This document shows positions 1-10,677 of a DNA stretch of 64,000 bases, in pieces (within the stretch, counting starts at the first letter, position 1; each line of letters starts with the position of its first letter). Below the pieces are notes generated by a model. It did no database searches. It was not told the origin of the DNA and was given only the letters and a program-made list of their open reading frames with translations. Origin of the DNA: Hydrangea macrophylla (lineage: Eukaryota; Streptophyta; Magnoliopsida; Cornales; Hydrangeaceae); contig CM066987.1 of NCBI GenBank assembly GCA_033977485.1, positions 87,886,588 to 87,950,587 of the forward strand. The letters run 5' to 3'. A program made the translations under genes and the position numbers.

Positions 1-479
1 CAAAAAATTGCATAAATATAGTCAATAATAAATTCTTAGACTTTCCACATACGTTAAAAGTTGCCAGAGAGAAAAATTTAAACTGAATACTCCTTCAAAT
101 GCTCAATCCGATTGTTGCAAGAAGTAATTAGAAGAGGGAAGTCACTACGAATAAGCATTAATCATACTTAAAATATTCATCAATTATTGGACTAAATATA
201 TTTAACTAAATTGAGTTAATAATATATTTAATATTGGAACCAATGTCTTCTTCACTTAAAATTCCAACCATATCTCAGATCTTTTAAAGTAGTGAATTTT
301 TTTTTCCCGCTTCGTGCCCACGGGTACGGGTTATTACTAAATAGCATGTGGGTTTGAATGACCTGTACAATTTACGCAAAAGATTTGAAAATTTTTAAAG
401 TATAGCATTTTTTTTCCCTTTTTTCTTCTTCCTTTTTTTTTTCCTTTGCTTTGTGCCCACGGGCACGGGTTATTACTAG
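1..479 (+). mobile_element. Helitron 3'-terminal fragment with two terminus-like ends
   Basis: Two copies of a Helitron-like 3' end lie about 140 bp apart. Each has a GC-rich hairpin (GTGCCCAC paired with GGGCAC or GGGTAC), a short spacer GGGTTATTA and a CTRR tetranucleotide: CTAA at 337-340 and CTAG at 476-479. The second is followed by T, as expected for rolling-circle elements that insert between A and T. No 5' terminus (TC...CTACTA) is seen within 1-310, so the element begins left of the window. The double end could be a nested insertion or a terminus duplication. No Rep/helicase coding is visible. Confidence 0.55.
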
Positions 480-1117
480 TACATATATAGCGCAGGATAC
501 GCAACAAAGGCTCCATGTTCATCACTCGTTCACCCTCGCTGTGACATTACAATGGTATAATCCAACCCTCACTCCAATCCTCAAAATTTCATATTGTAAC
601 TATTTCCAATTTTGCATTTGGAAGTATCTGCAATTTTTTTCTTTCAAAAACTTCATCGAAGAAGAAAATAAAACAAATAAATACTCGCACAAATTTGTAA
701 CTTTATGTTTTTAGGTTCAACCCCTACCTGGTGCAAATCCTTGTAGTTCAATTTCCAGAAGTAAAAGATAAAAAAAAAAAAAAAAAAAAAAAATATAACA
801 ATCCAACGAAATCTAAACCCAATTTGCCATTAAATCCACGGGATGTAATAAAGCAGATGAAAATTTCCTTCCCCATGTGAGTGTGTGTGTGAGTATTACA
901 TAGATATATATGCGGTGGATTTGAAATAATCCCTCATGTATACCCATCTCACGGTAGTGAAAAAGTTGAAGATTTTGATACTAGTATTGGTGGAAGTTTG
1001 ATTTTGGGGGGTGATGGGTGCGGTTATGTGGTGATGGTTTCTAAATTGGTGGAAGACAAAGTAGAAAATAAGAGGAGTGCGGGTATATATAAATATATAT
1101 TTATATATACAGTTAGG
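480..1117. other. AT-rich spacer without a gene
   Basis: No credible coding region is seen. It holds a 24-base A run (770-793), a short GT-rich stretch near 880-895 and AT dinucleotide runs near 1085-1110. The short open frames have no recognisable protein character. Confidence 0.6.
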
Positions 1118-1281
1118 CTATGGAGAGGGCGTCCTCTCTTTATTAAAGAGAGGGCCTATGTTTTGACCGTCGGAGCGTGTCTTCATTAAGGACAGTTTTG
1201 TCACTTCACAATTTTTAAACACGATCTGACGGTCAAAACAGAAGCCCTCTCTTTATTAAAAAGAGGGCGCCCTCTCCATAG
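1118..1281. mobile_element. MITE with about 60-bp terminal inverted repeats
   Basis: The two ends are inverted copies beginning CTATGGAGAGGGCG and ending in its complement, and they pair for about 60 bp with few mismatches. Each arm contains its own small palindrome around TTTATTAAAGAGAGGGC and the shared block GTTTTGACCGTC. The loop is about 40 bp. No protein is encoded. No clean target duplication was found; TTTATATATA occurs on both sides (1100-1109 and 1290-1299) but is low complexity. The superfamily is unresolved. Confidence 0.75.
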
Positions 1282-1626
1282 AATTTTCGTTTATATATAT
1301 AGAGAGAGCATTTTTGTCTCAAAGTTTAGGTCAATTCAAGGGCAAAAGTGTCTAAAATTTGTTAGAGAAGGCCTAAGGATGTCAGTTGACCTTTTCCGTT
1401 TAAACTCATAACAGTAGACTGACTGAGGGGTATAAAGTGTCTACGGTTAAGTCTTTAGGGAGTGTTTTTGTTGAGTAAAATAGTTTAGAGGTGCGAGTTA
1501 AAATTGGGTCGTAATTCAAGGGGTGTTGGTGTTATTATACCAAAAAATAATTCACATGGTAGTATATAAAATGTGAAAGCGTTGAAATTTGAAAACGTAG
1601 GTAGGCCACTTTTACTACTTTATTGA

Positions 1627-1653
<27 letters not shown>
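1627..1653. repeat. (CT)n microsatellite
   Basis: An uninterrupted CT dinucleotide run of about 27 bases in a gene-free stretch. Confidence 0.9.
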
Positions 1654-1657
<4 letters not shown>

Positions 1658-1766
1658 GGATTACAGCTTTGTTCCACCACCCGGGGATTTGATGTTGCCT
1701 ACCAGTCAGATAAGATTCCAAATATGTGACAGACGTCTCTCTCTTCTCACTGTATATGACATAAGG

Positions 1767-1935
1767 TTAATATTTGGGACACAACTTTTATATAATTTTT
1801 ATACAATATTTTCAAAAAATATGTCTATCTCTTTCCTATGTCACTGTGGGATCCAGTGACATCACAGGAGAAAGATAGACACATCTTTTAAGGAGGTTGT
1901 ATGAAAATTGTATGAAGGTTGTGTCCCAAATATTA
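1767..1935. mobile_element. MITE with TAATATTTGGGACACAAC terminal inverted repeats
   Basis: A perfect 18-bp terminal inverted repeat (TAATATTTGGGACACAAC) extends with mismatches through most of the element, with a central palindrome around GGATCCAGTGACAT. TTA occurs at both ends (1767-1769, 1933-1935), which would fit a PIF/Harbinger-type TTA duplication, but the terminal palindrome makes this uncertain. The inner block with TCTATCTCT and GTCACTG resembles that of the MITE at 2535-2695, so the two are probably relatives. It is non-coding. Confidence 0.7.
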
Positions 1936-1942
1936 CTCCTAT

Positions 1943-2132
1943 GTATTTGTAGGAGAACACTTGTGTGCAGTAAGAACTGTCTAGTTCAAACTGTGCCACA
2001 CACAGTTTGAACAGTAAAACTGCTTTTACAAAAGTAATTTTCAAAAAATTGCCCAGTTTACTGTTCAAACTGTGTGTGGCACAGTTTGAACTGTACAGTT
2101 CTAATTGTACACAAGTATTCTCCGTATTTGTA
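1943..2132. mobile_element. MULE-type MITE with 9-bp target duplication
   Basis: The element body is 1952-2123. It starts GGAGAACACTTGTGTGCAG and ends with a matching inverted sequence, giving a long imperfect hairpin of about 70-bp arms. Both arms contain the palindromic block AGTTCAAACTGTG and CACAGTTTGAACT. It is flanked by identical 9-bp direct repeats GTATTTGTA (1943-1951 and 2124-2132). A 9-bp duplication with long inverted repeats is typical of Mutator-like MITEs. It has no coding capacity. Confidence 0.85.
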
Positions 2133-2534
2133 TTGGAAAATGTTAGACCATATAGGAAATTATGCATTTTTATCACACAGAGTTTTAAATACTTATATTT
2201 TGTGTAGTTTGAATTTTTTATATTTGTTTGTGCCTCACTTAAATAACACAGAGTACATACATTTAAAATTGTGTATAGAAAAAATGTAAAATTTACTGTA
2301 TAAATCTAGCAGTGCTAATTTGTATTTAAATGTGTGAAAGATTCCGGCTTTCTTGAACAAATTGCATATGTTTTGGTGGACCAGAGGGAAATAAGATTCC
2401 AAATCCTGATGAGAACTGAGAGTGCGAGTTTTATGGGACCTATGTCACCTATCACTTGCCAAAGACCCTCGAGGGTGCGGTTTTCTTGCTGGCATGATCT
2501 TTACTTTTCATTACCCACTAATATCTTTTATGAG

Positions 2535-2695
2535 TAATATTTGGGACATTAATAAATTCTACTAATATTTACACTCACACTTTATCTCTCTCTTAGTGAT
2601 ATTCTAGGATCTGCAGCAGATCCCACAGTGCCACTAGGAGAGAGATAGATTGTAGGTGTGAGTGTTAGTGAAATTTGTTAGTGCCCCTAACATTG
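2535..2695. mobile_element. MITE related to the 1767-1935 element
   Basis: The arms pair over about 55 bp, starting GGGACATTAATAAATT on the left and the complement of GGGGCACTAACAAATT on the right. Further paired blocks are ACACTCACA and TATCTCTCTC. The centre contains GGATCTGCAGCAGATCC, a palindrome. Flanks TAATATTT and TAACATTG may be a degraded 8-bp target duplication. It shares the internal TATCTCTCTC and AGTG blocks with the MITE at 1767-1935. Confidence 0.65.
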
Positions 2696-2928
2696 TTGAT
2701 CTTCTATATATGATGGTTGCAAGATATATATCTCTACTATAATATAAGAACGAATAAGTTAACATGTCAAAAAATATGAATTTTCTCTTTTGCCCTTCGC
2801 TATACCATAATTACTCATACATCTAACTATACGTCGTAAGGATATATAAATTTGTGTGAGGGTAAATCTGTCATTTTAGACAAATAATTACATTCAGGTC
2901 AGATTTTGAATTTTATTTAATATAATAA

Positions 2929-3650
2929 TGAGGTTGCAATCAACAATCTTGTGTCTAATTACATTTGGATCAACAATTTTTGGAATAGGCTGCTCATATT
3001 GCCAGAGCATTTTTCTCTAATGCCAGAGCAACCCACAATTTTTTAACGGATTTTTAACATTACTAACGGATTTTTACCGTTACAAATGAAAAAGTGTTAG
3101 AATTTGCTCTGGCATTAAAGAAAACGGCTCTGGCATTATGATTTCCCTTTGGAATATTTATTATTCACTTCAAAAAAATAAAAAGTGGCTATTTAGGAAT
3201 TGGTCACTAATATTTATAATTTGGTCAACTTCTTCTCTCAAATGAGGTTTCAATCAACAATCTTGTGTCTAATTATATTTGGGTCAACAATTTTTGGGAT
3301 ATTTATTATTCACTTCAAAAAAAGTAAAAAAACAAAGTGACTATTTAGGAATTGGTCACTAATATTTACAATTTGGTCAACTTCCTCTCTCAAATTGAGG
3401 ATTCATATATTATAATATGTGTAATTACATTTGTGTCAGCAAGTTTTGGGATATTTATTATTCACTTAAAAAAAGTCAAAAAAGTGGTTATTTTAGTGAC
3501 TATTTAAGAATTGGTCTCTAAAATTTAAGTTCTGCGATATTTATACTTCACTTCAAAAAAATGTCAATAAAGTGGCTATTTTAGTGGCTATTTATGAATT
3601 GGTCACTAATATTTACATTTTGGTCAACTTCTTCCCTCAGATTTAGGATT
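2929..3650 (+). repeat. Diverged tandem repeats inside the Helitron
   Basis: About four copies of a unit of roughly 115-160 bp. Each contains blocks such as TCAACAATTTTTGGGATA, TTTATTATTCACTTCAAAAA, GTGGCTATTTAGGAATTGG and TTGGTCAACTTCTTC. The first copy is split by the MITE at 2988-3147, and its continuation after the MITE is obvious. Later copies are shorter and more diverged. Confidence 0.75.
2979..3156. mobile_element. MULE-type MITE nested in the Helitron repeat, 9-bp duplication
   Basis: The body is 2988-3147 (160 bp), with inverted ends carrying two ATGCCAGAGC blocks each (complement GCTCTGGCAT). Perfect 9-bp duplications TTTGGAATA occur at 2979-2987 and 3148-3156. Neighbouring tandem copies lack the insert, which gives an independent empty-site comparison within the same locus. 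It is non-coding. Confidence 0.85.
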
Positions 3651-3929
3651 TATAGATTATATTCGAATATCAATTAAGGTCTACAAACGCATTTATGTCC
3701 TTTTTTAGAGAAAATATCCCACTTGTGTCATATATTTTTAGTGGTGCTTTATTAGATACCTTTACTTTACTACTCATTTACAAATAGTTAAAATTATAAA
3801 CTTCTTCCGTAGGAAGAGTTTTAGATAAAATAGCTATACATACAATTTCCTATTTAATCGTTTTAACAACCACCTAACCACACGAAACGACACAATTAAA
3901 TTTCCGCACAACGTGCGAGCTCCAACTAG

Positions 3930-4533
3930 TATATATATATATGAGAATGCAAATTTATAGTGCGACTTCCTTCTAGCGACGAAAAAAATATTTTTAGCAA
4001 CAAATTTTTCGTTGCTGAAAGTCGGAGTTTTTAACGACGAATAATTTTGTCGCAAAAATGATTTTTTGTTGCTAAAAACTGATGTACGCGCTGCTAACCT
4101 ACACCTACCGCATTGTAGGTTAGCAACCCCTATATTAATGTATGTAATATTTATATATCAAAGAGCATGGTATGCTTCATAAATTTTGTAATCCCAAATG
4201 TGTCTCAAATACATGTGATAGTGGAATCACATTCAATAATAGTGGAACAACTTTAACATCAGCCAATCAAAATTAAGGAGAACCACCTTAATAATGGATA
4301 GCTGTCCAAGATAGACTTGAATAAAAATCAAAATCAAATGAAAAGCATTACAGATACAAAGTTTGGAAAGCATAAAATTACTCTATATCAAGTCAAATCA
4401 ATATGTCTTCCTCTTTGATTAGCAGACCCCTAGAGTTAAAATTATAGTTTTGAGACACAAATATTCTATTTTTAATTTGGGATAAAAAAATTCCCATTGT
4501 ACTTGTAGTGCTGACATCAGCGGTCAAAATTAT
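3930..4533. other. Spacer with a CACTA-subterminal-like relic
   Basis: No gene is seen. Positions about 3970-4080 hold several GCGACGAAA or TTTCGTCGC-like words and AGCAACAAA/TTGCTAAAA arms, the same vocabulary as the CACTA subterminal arrays that follow. It may be a relic of a related element. A small inverted repeat GCTAACCTACA/TGTAGGTTAGC lies at about 4096-4126. Confidence 0.5.
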
Positions 4534-4536
4534 TAT

Positions 4537-5530
4537 CACTACACAAAAATTGATTTTAGCGACGAAACATGGCAATAAAACTTGAATTTCATCGCCAAAA
4601 GTACTTTTTTAGCAACAAAATTAAATTTGTCGTTTAAAAGGCAGAAAAAACTTAAATGTGGCGACGAAATATCATTTCGTCGCCAAAAGTGTCAATTTTG
4701 GCGATGAAAATTTAATTTTGTAGCCAAAAGTGATGTTACTGGCGACGATATAATTTTATCACCGAAAGTGTCATTTTTGGTGACAAAATATAATTTCGTC
4801 ACCTACAGTTTCAATTTTGGCGGTCACTTATAATGTTTCATTTCGCTACAAAAAATATTTCGTCGCCTAAAGTGAGTTATGAAAAATACCATTTTCCTCT
4901 TATTTGGCGACAAAGTGATGTCTATGGCGACGAAACATTTTTTCGTCGCCTAAAGTGTAAATTTTGGCACTTTAGACGCCTAAAGTGTGTTTAAAAAACC
5001 ATTTCCCTTTTGCTTGGAGTGATATCTATGGCGACGAAATATTATTTTGTAGCCTAAAATGATGTCTACAGCAATGAAAAATTATTTCATCACCTAAAGT
5101 GTCAATTTTGTCGATGAAATTATATATCGTCGCATGTAGTATTACTTTCGGTGACAAAAATTATTTTGTCGCCTAAATTGAGTTATAAAAACCATTTCCC
5201 TTCTGTTTGGATTGATATCAATGGTGACGAAATTATATTTCATCGCCTGTAGTGTAACATTTGGCCACAAAAAAAAATTTTGTCGCCTAAATTGAGTTCT
5301 AAAAACCATTTCCCGTTTGTTTGGAGTGATATCTATGGCGACGAATTGTTATTTTGTTGCCTAAATTGATGTCTACGACGACGAAAAATTATTTCGTCGC
5401 CTAAAGTGACAATTTTGGTGGTTCCCTATAGTGCTACATTTGGCGACAAAAAAACATTTCGTCGCCTAAAGTGAGTTCTCAAAACCATTCCCTTATGTTT
5501 GGTGTGATATATTTGGTGACGAAATTATAT
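4537..5530. repeat. Left subterminal repeat array of the CACTA element
   Basis: Dozens of short direct and inverted words of the type GGCGACGAAAT and TTTCGTCGCCTAAAGTG occur, interspersed with a recurring TTCTAAAAACCATTTCCC block at roughly 180-bp spacing. Many words are decayed (GTGACGAAA, TCATCGCC). Such arrays are where CACTA transposases bind in characterised elements; binding here is inferred. Confidence 0.8.
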
Positions 5531-5542
5531 TTACTGAGCTAA

Positions 5543-6138
5543 TGTAAGAATTAGGGGTATTAAGTGATGATGCCTAAATTTGGGTTAGAGATAAGAAGAG
5601 GAAGATAAAAGAAATTATATGTGGTTCGGCCTTGTTAATGAAGGGACCTACGTCCACATGTGTGTTCTATCACTTGTACTATGATATCAAATCGCCAGGG
5701 GTCTTTAGTGAACCAACAATGGAGATGCAGCTACCAGAGACTGGCTGGGTAATTGTATGCAAGTGAGATAAGTTTGCGATCCCCCATCAAGGAGGTAAGT
5801 GGTCTCTTTTATAGATACAAGAGACTTACTCGTACATGGCAAGTAAACTGATAAGGCAATACAACCCAATTATGATTGATTAGCATAAATCGTGTGAGTT
5901 TCTTCACTTTCCATTAGTCATCTAATTAATTTGTATAGAAAACTGTCTGGAACATTATGGGACATGTCTCGTGGGCTTGGCTGCGACGTGCCGGTTAGGA
6001 ACAGAGCCCGCATACCATTCCCGACCTGTTGGTCGGGCCATGATGATAATGGATGCACCAGTCGTGTTTATCGTGGGAGCTAGACCATAGTGAATGCTTC
6101 AGTCCTTATCACCATCCTTTTATACCCAATCATCTACA
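5543..6138 (-). mobile_element. Possible solo LTR inside the CACTA core
   Basis: The segment begins TGTAAGAATTAGGGG and ends CCCAATCATCTACA, so it has TG...CA borders with short inverted ends. On the minus strand it has a CTATAAAAGA box near 5810-5820 followed downstream by a GTGGACGTAGG and CCGAACCAC block (about 5615-5665), which resembles the R/U5 of plant LTRs. An internal palindrome CCCGACCTGTTGGTCGGG lies at about 6031-6049. Flanking 5-mers (GCTAA, GCATT) do not match, so borders or status may be wrong. Confidence 0.4.
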
Positions 6139-6145
6139 GCATTGT

Positions 6146-6236
6146 AAGTCTTTAGGCCCTATGTACAATCATTGTCTAGTCTTTAGGCTTTATGTACAAT
6201 CACTGTCTTATTTTATTGATTAGGCTATATGTACAA
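6146..6236 (+). repeat. Short tandem repeat, about 32-bp unit
   Basis: Two clear copies and a weaker third of GTCTTTAGGC...ATGTACAATCA...TGTCT, just right of the LTR-like segment. Confidence 0.65.
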
Positions 6237-6936
6237 CATCCTCACAGGATTTGCTCAACTCTCTATTACACTCGTGAAAGCATGAAAACTCCCAAACACC
6301 CTCAATTGGCTTTACAATATAGGATGTTTTGCACGTTTATACAGCAATTCACTAGCGTCCCTAACAGGTTTGAGACACAATCTATTTTTCAACAACTATT
6401 TTCAGGTTGGTGCTTGAATGGGTTATATTATGTCTTGAACATGTTTCAACTTATAAACTTTGCTTTTACCCCATTGTTAGGTACTGCCAAATGAAGGGCT
6501 TTACAATTATTGGTGTAGACACTAGTATTAACATGAGTTAAGGGTAGCCCAGTGCATAGGTGTGTTAGGAACATTTTAGAATATGTAATCATTGATAATG
6601 GGTGCAATTGTCCATATTTTTTATGCCATACTTATATATATATTAGCTATAAATTCAATGTTTATAAACTAACTAATCTCTTTGTGGATTAATATATTAT
6701 CCTTTAATTCTTGACGGTGCTCCAATGGACCTTGAACTTTTCGATGGATTTTATTACATGTAAATTAATTGTCGAAGGATGAAAATAGACAGAAATAGAG
6801 GACTGGGAAGGTTGCCCCCACCTCTACCTTGTTACTAATATTTTTATTTTAAATTATAAGTTTTAGTGGTACACTGACAGTGATGTACCAGAGTTAGTTC
6901 GTGCTGCAAGAACTGAAAGCAGAGGGAAGCTTTAGA

Positions 6937-7078
6937 GGCTAAGGTACTCAACTTTTCCCTCTCACAATATTTAATTCCAATAATTTTTTATGCTGATGTG
7001 TTTCTGGCTAAGGAACTCATTTTTTCCCTCTCACAATATTTAATTTATTCCAAGGAATTTTTATGCTGATTTGTTTCT
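6937..7078 (+). repeat. Tandem duplication, about 70 bp
   Basis: Copy 1 (6937-7005) and copy 2 (7006-7078) both run from GGCTAAGG through CCCTCTCACAATATTTAAT to TTATGCTGAT and TTTCT, differing by small changes. Confidence 0.85.
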
Positions 7079-8915
7079 CTGAAAACTTAAGAGATGTCTC
7101 ACATGATTAGCATGCTGCTTACATTGTGATACTGTTTTCCCTCATTTTCCTAGTTCCTGAAACTTTGATGATTACGTGTAAAGAAAGGAAATCATATATG
7201 CCATATATTGCCTATTTCCATATAGTAAACTCAAACACAAGAAGTGACATATTACTATCTACCTCAAATTGAGATGCAGAAAAGCTCTGACATCCTTTCC
7301 AAACAGAGACTAGCGAGTAGCGATCTCAACATGCAGGGGTGAACATTGGTTGTTTAAGGTAAACAATTTTACCTTTCCACCATGGTGCATGCCTAGTTAA
7401 TTCCTAATTAGTTAGAATTTGATTAGAATTTAAATTTAAATTTAAACTTAAATTTTAATTTCCACCACTGCCCATAAGCAAAGTTGTTTTTGCAGAAGCA
7501 TCCTAAAACATGGTCCATAAGAAATGGTTGAAATGCTCCCTTTGTGTTGACGAGAGGTCAAAAACCAACAAATGCAAGAAGCGAAAGACTGAAATATTAG
7601 GTTGACTGAAATATTAAACCTATTAAAAGAAAATTTGACTTTGACTTCTTTGGAAGTGACATAAAAGATAACAGCAATATCAAAGTAATCAACTCACCTC
7701 ATGACTCTTCGTTTAATACACAGTTATGAAGGAAGAAGTTGTGAAAGGCACTATTCATCTAAGCACAATATTATCTTCTCATCCACATCTCTCTCTTCTC
7801 TCAATCATCAAAGGGCAACATATGGATATAGAAATCATAAAAAACCAAAAATATGAGATGAACAATTAGAAACATAATAAACAACCAAAAATATGATATT
7901 GCAGTTCAAACTAAAATCAACGAACACATAATCCATCAGTGAAATCAAATCAAGCACAAGAAACTCAGAATTTAAAACTATATTGCTCTTTTCTATACTT
8001 TTCAAAATTCACAAGACCAGCAACTACAGAAATCGCAACATATGAATTCAGGCAGAATATTATAGAACCAATAAATAAGACATTTCAGCTTGTATTACTT
8101 CTAAAGCACTTAGAATTTCACATTAGAGAGAATACCCCCAAATTGCATGTTTCACAAGGGCACATAGTTATTACATAACATTCTGAAAACTTCTCCATTC
8201 TTTCTTGAGTATCAGTATAGGCTGACAGTAATCCACGGAAATGTGGGTCTCTCAAAGTCTAAGAAAATGAACACTCATTCATACATAATCTTTCATCACC
8301 CATATATCTAGAGGACATAAGTAGAATCTATATGATACAAAGACAACCTAGTATGATATTAGTGTATAACAAGCAGCATCTACATTCACATGTTTCCTGA
8401 GAAGGGACCCTTTAGCTTGGATAAACTAATCTATACCCAACCCATTAGTCCAATTAGAGAAACCCTTTCGAATAGGATCTGAAATGCCAATTAGAAAAAC
8501 TCTTTGATTCACTTAGGATCTGTAATCTACTGAAACTAGGATTGAGCTAATGACTAATTTCAAGACCAATTACGCCATAGTACATTTGTTCCATCTAGAA
8601 ATTAACAATTGAGATGCTAGAAGAAGAGCAAAATGATTTGGCTGAAAACTGTTGTGTTAATTCATCATTTACACAATGATTTATCTAATTGCTGGTTAAT
8701 TGAACTCGATTGTAATATTATCAGTTGTCATTGTTGTTTGTTTGTATGTATGTAAATGGATGCCTGTGCAATATTTATCTTTGATGTCTGTGCAATTATA
8801 ATAGTATCTTTGATGGTTGAAAACCCAATTTATAATTACTTTATACTTCACATATTTTATGTTTTTTCATTAACTTAAAAGATACTAATGCTTTCCATTG
8901 GTTTCATGTAGATTG

Positions 8916-9070
8916 GGTGTGGATATGGTGGATCGGTACGTAGACGGCCACATCTTGTTACTTTTGTTATGTAGTCTAACAATTTGTTATGTAGTGAACA
9001 ATGGTGTGGATATGGTGGATCAGTAGTTAGTCTGACACATTTTGTTACTTTTGTTATGTAATGAATAATA
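8916..9070 (+). repeat. Tandem duplication, about 85 bp
   Basis: Both copies start GGTGTGGATATGGTGGATC and contain TTGTTACTTTTGTTATGTA (8916-9002 and 9003-9070). The first copy has an extra internal TTGTTATGTAG repeat. Confidence 0.8.
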
Positions 9071-9289
9071 TGCTAATGCTTTTGTTAATCTTTAGATTTT
9101 TTGTTGGTTACATGAGTAATGAACGATATTAATTCTTGTTGCTTAATGAAGTTACTTAGAAACATTAAGATTTTTTTATGTTTAATATGATTGTCTCTTT
9201 GGTTTTGAAAATTATTGTGATAAACAGAAACGAACAGGATTATAGCATATTCAAATAATTCGATTTACTAGAATATATAATTTTAGCGA

Positions 9290-9699
9290 TAAAATTATTT
9301 CGTAATGCATATGACGAAAATGAATTGGTGACGAAATATTTTTGTCGCTAATACAAGCAACCATTTTATATATTTGGTGACCAAATTATTTCGTCACCAT
9401 AGCATATGCTGAAATGATTGCCGACGAAAAATAATTCGTCGCCATTGCATATGATGAATTGGTGACGAAATTTCGTTGTTAATGCAAAATTACTACAAAA
9501 AAATGGCACTTTTGGCGACAAAATACGCATCAGTGGCGACGAAAATTGTGATCAATAGCGACGAATTATTTCATCGCCATTTTTTGTCTATGGTGACAAA
9601 AGATAAATTTTGTTGCCAGGGGCCTTTGGCAACAAGGCAAAGGTGACAAAATTTGGCGACGAAATCCGTTTGTCGCCAAAGCACATTTTTCTTGTAGTG
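9290..9699. repeat. Right subterminal repeat array of the CACTA element
   Basis: Further GGCGACGAAA/TTTCGTCGCC words. An internal TACTACAAAAAAATGG at about 9491 resembles a CACTA terminus with a C-to-T change and is followed by the same GGCGACA array. This suggests either a duplicated end or a second element's end buried in the array. Confidence 0.75.
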
Positions 9700-9702
9700 T
9701 AT

Positions 9703-10677
9703 TATTTTTATTTTAAAAGCAAATTTTAATAATTTTATTTATTTTTTAAAATTTTTTCATTATTTAATTTAATTTTAATTTGTTTTTCGGGCTAAAAACA
9801 ACTTTTGAAATGTATCAAAAAATGGAAATTTTCCTTTTTTTTTAGAGAAATGTCTCTAAAATTGAAAATTTTAGATATATTTCTAGAAAATGTCTCTGAA
9901 TCTGAAAAATTCAAATATATTTGAGGAGAAATGTCTTTGAAATCGAATAATTTAGAAAAATTCTATAATAAAAAAAGCCCCTAAAAATGTCTCTGAATTT
10001 GGACAATTTAGAGACATTGTGGGATAAATGTCTCTAAAAATTTCCAAACGTCTCTAAAAACTCAAAAGTTGCCACCAACGATGGAAAAATTAGAAAAAAA
10101 AAATTAAGTTTCTTTTTCTTTTTTCTTTTTTTTTAAATGGACGTTGATATCACTGCGACTGGTACAACGAGGGAGGGGTAAACATATAAAATAAAAAATG
10201 AGGGACGTTAGCCTTTTGAGCTGTCCATTTGGCCATATTGACCAAACATCGAGGTCCTTAGCCCATTTTTCCTATAAAAAAAAAAGCAATTGTTAAAGAC
10301 ATTCTTCAATTTCCTTAACAAAGAAAAAAAAGAGACAGTTTTCAAAGAAAAAGTGACAACTTGTGCAAAATCACGAGAATTTGTCAAAAACATGAACACA
10401 AGTTAAATTAAATAGCATAAAAAACCTTCTTCTTTTCTTGTTTTTGATTCCAAAATCCTTCTTGTTGGTTGATTTTGATTTTCAAAGAACTATATTTCTC
10501 TAGCAAAACTGAGTTCCTCTCCCTTCTCTCTCTTTTTTGTAATTCAATTTCAATTTTCTCAACCAAATTCTTTTTTTTTTTTTTCAAAACTTTCAACCTC
10601 TTCTTCCTTTGAAGAAAGTCTAAATTTATAGAATTCTTGAAATACAGGGGAATTCTTTTAGGATGATCTCAGCATGT
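9703..10677. other. AT-rich spacer with AATGTCTCT repeats
   Basis: Positions about 9840-10060 contain repeated words AAATGTCTCTAAA/TTTAGAGACATT in both orientations, another subterminal-array-like texture. No element ends were identified. The rest (10060-10677) is AT-rich with A/T homopolymers and no credible gene; the minus-strand frames at 10208-10596 are low complexity. Confidence 0.5.

Larger units (their letters stand above)
2731..3929 (+). mobile_element. Complete non-autonomous Helitron
   Basis: The 5' end TCTCTACTATAATATAAG at 2731 follows an A. The 3' end has a CGCAC/GTGCG hairpin (about 3904-3917), a short spacer and CTAG (3926-3929), and is followed by T. This matches the Helitron rule of TC...CTRR inserted between A and T without duplication. 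The body is about 1.2 kb, encodes no Rep/helicase, and consists mostly of diverged tandem repeats interrupted by a MITE. It must have depended on an autonomous Helitron elsewhere. Confidence 0.8.
6237..9280. other. CACTA core without recognisable genes
   Basis: About 3 kb of AT-rich DNA with only short open frames (for example 6192-6494 and 7939-8178 plus) that I do not recognise. There is no transposase signature. It contains two local tandem duplications, listed separately. A pyrimidine stretch ending TTTCATGTAG before 8911 looks like a splice acceptor, but no exon could be established. It could be captured host sequence. Confidence 0.5.
4534..9702. mobile_element. Non-autonomous CACTA (En/Spm-type) transposon
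   Basis: The element body is 4537-9699. It begins CACTACACAAAAATTG and ends TTTTTCTTGTAGTG, the inverted CACTA terminus. It is flanked by TAT on both sides (4534-4536, 9700-9702), the 3-bp duplication expected for CACTA elements. Both ends carry long arrays of GGCGACGAAA/TTTCGTCGCC words, the subterminal transposase-binding type of repeat. No TNPA/TNPD-like transposase reading frame could be recognised in the 3.7-kb core, so it appears to be a deletion or cargo-carrying derivative mobilised in trans. Confidence 0.85.
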
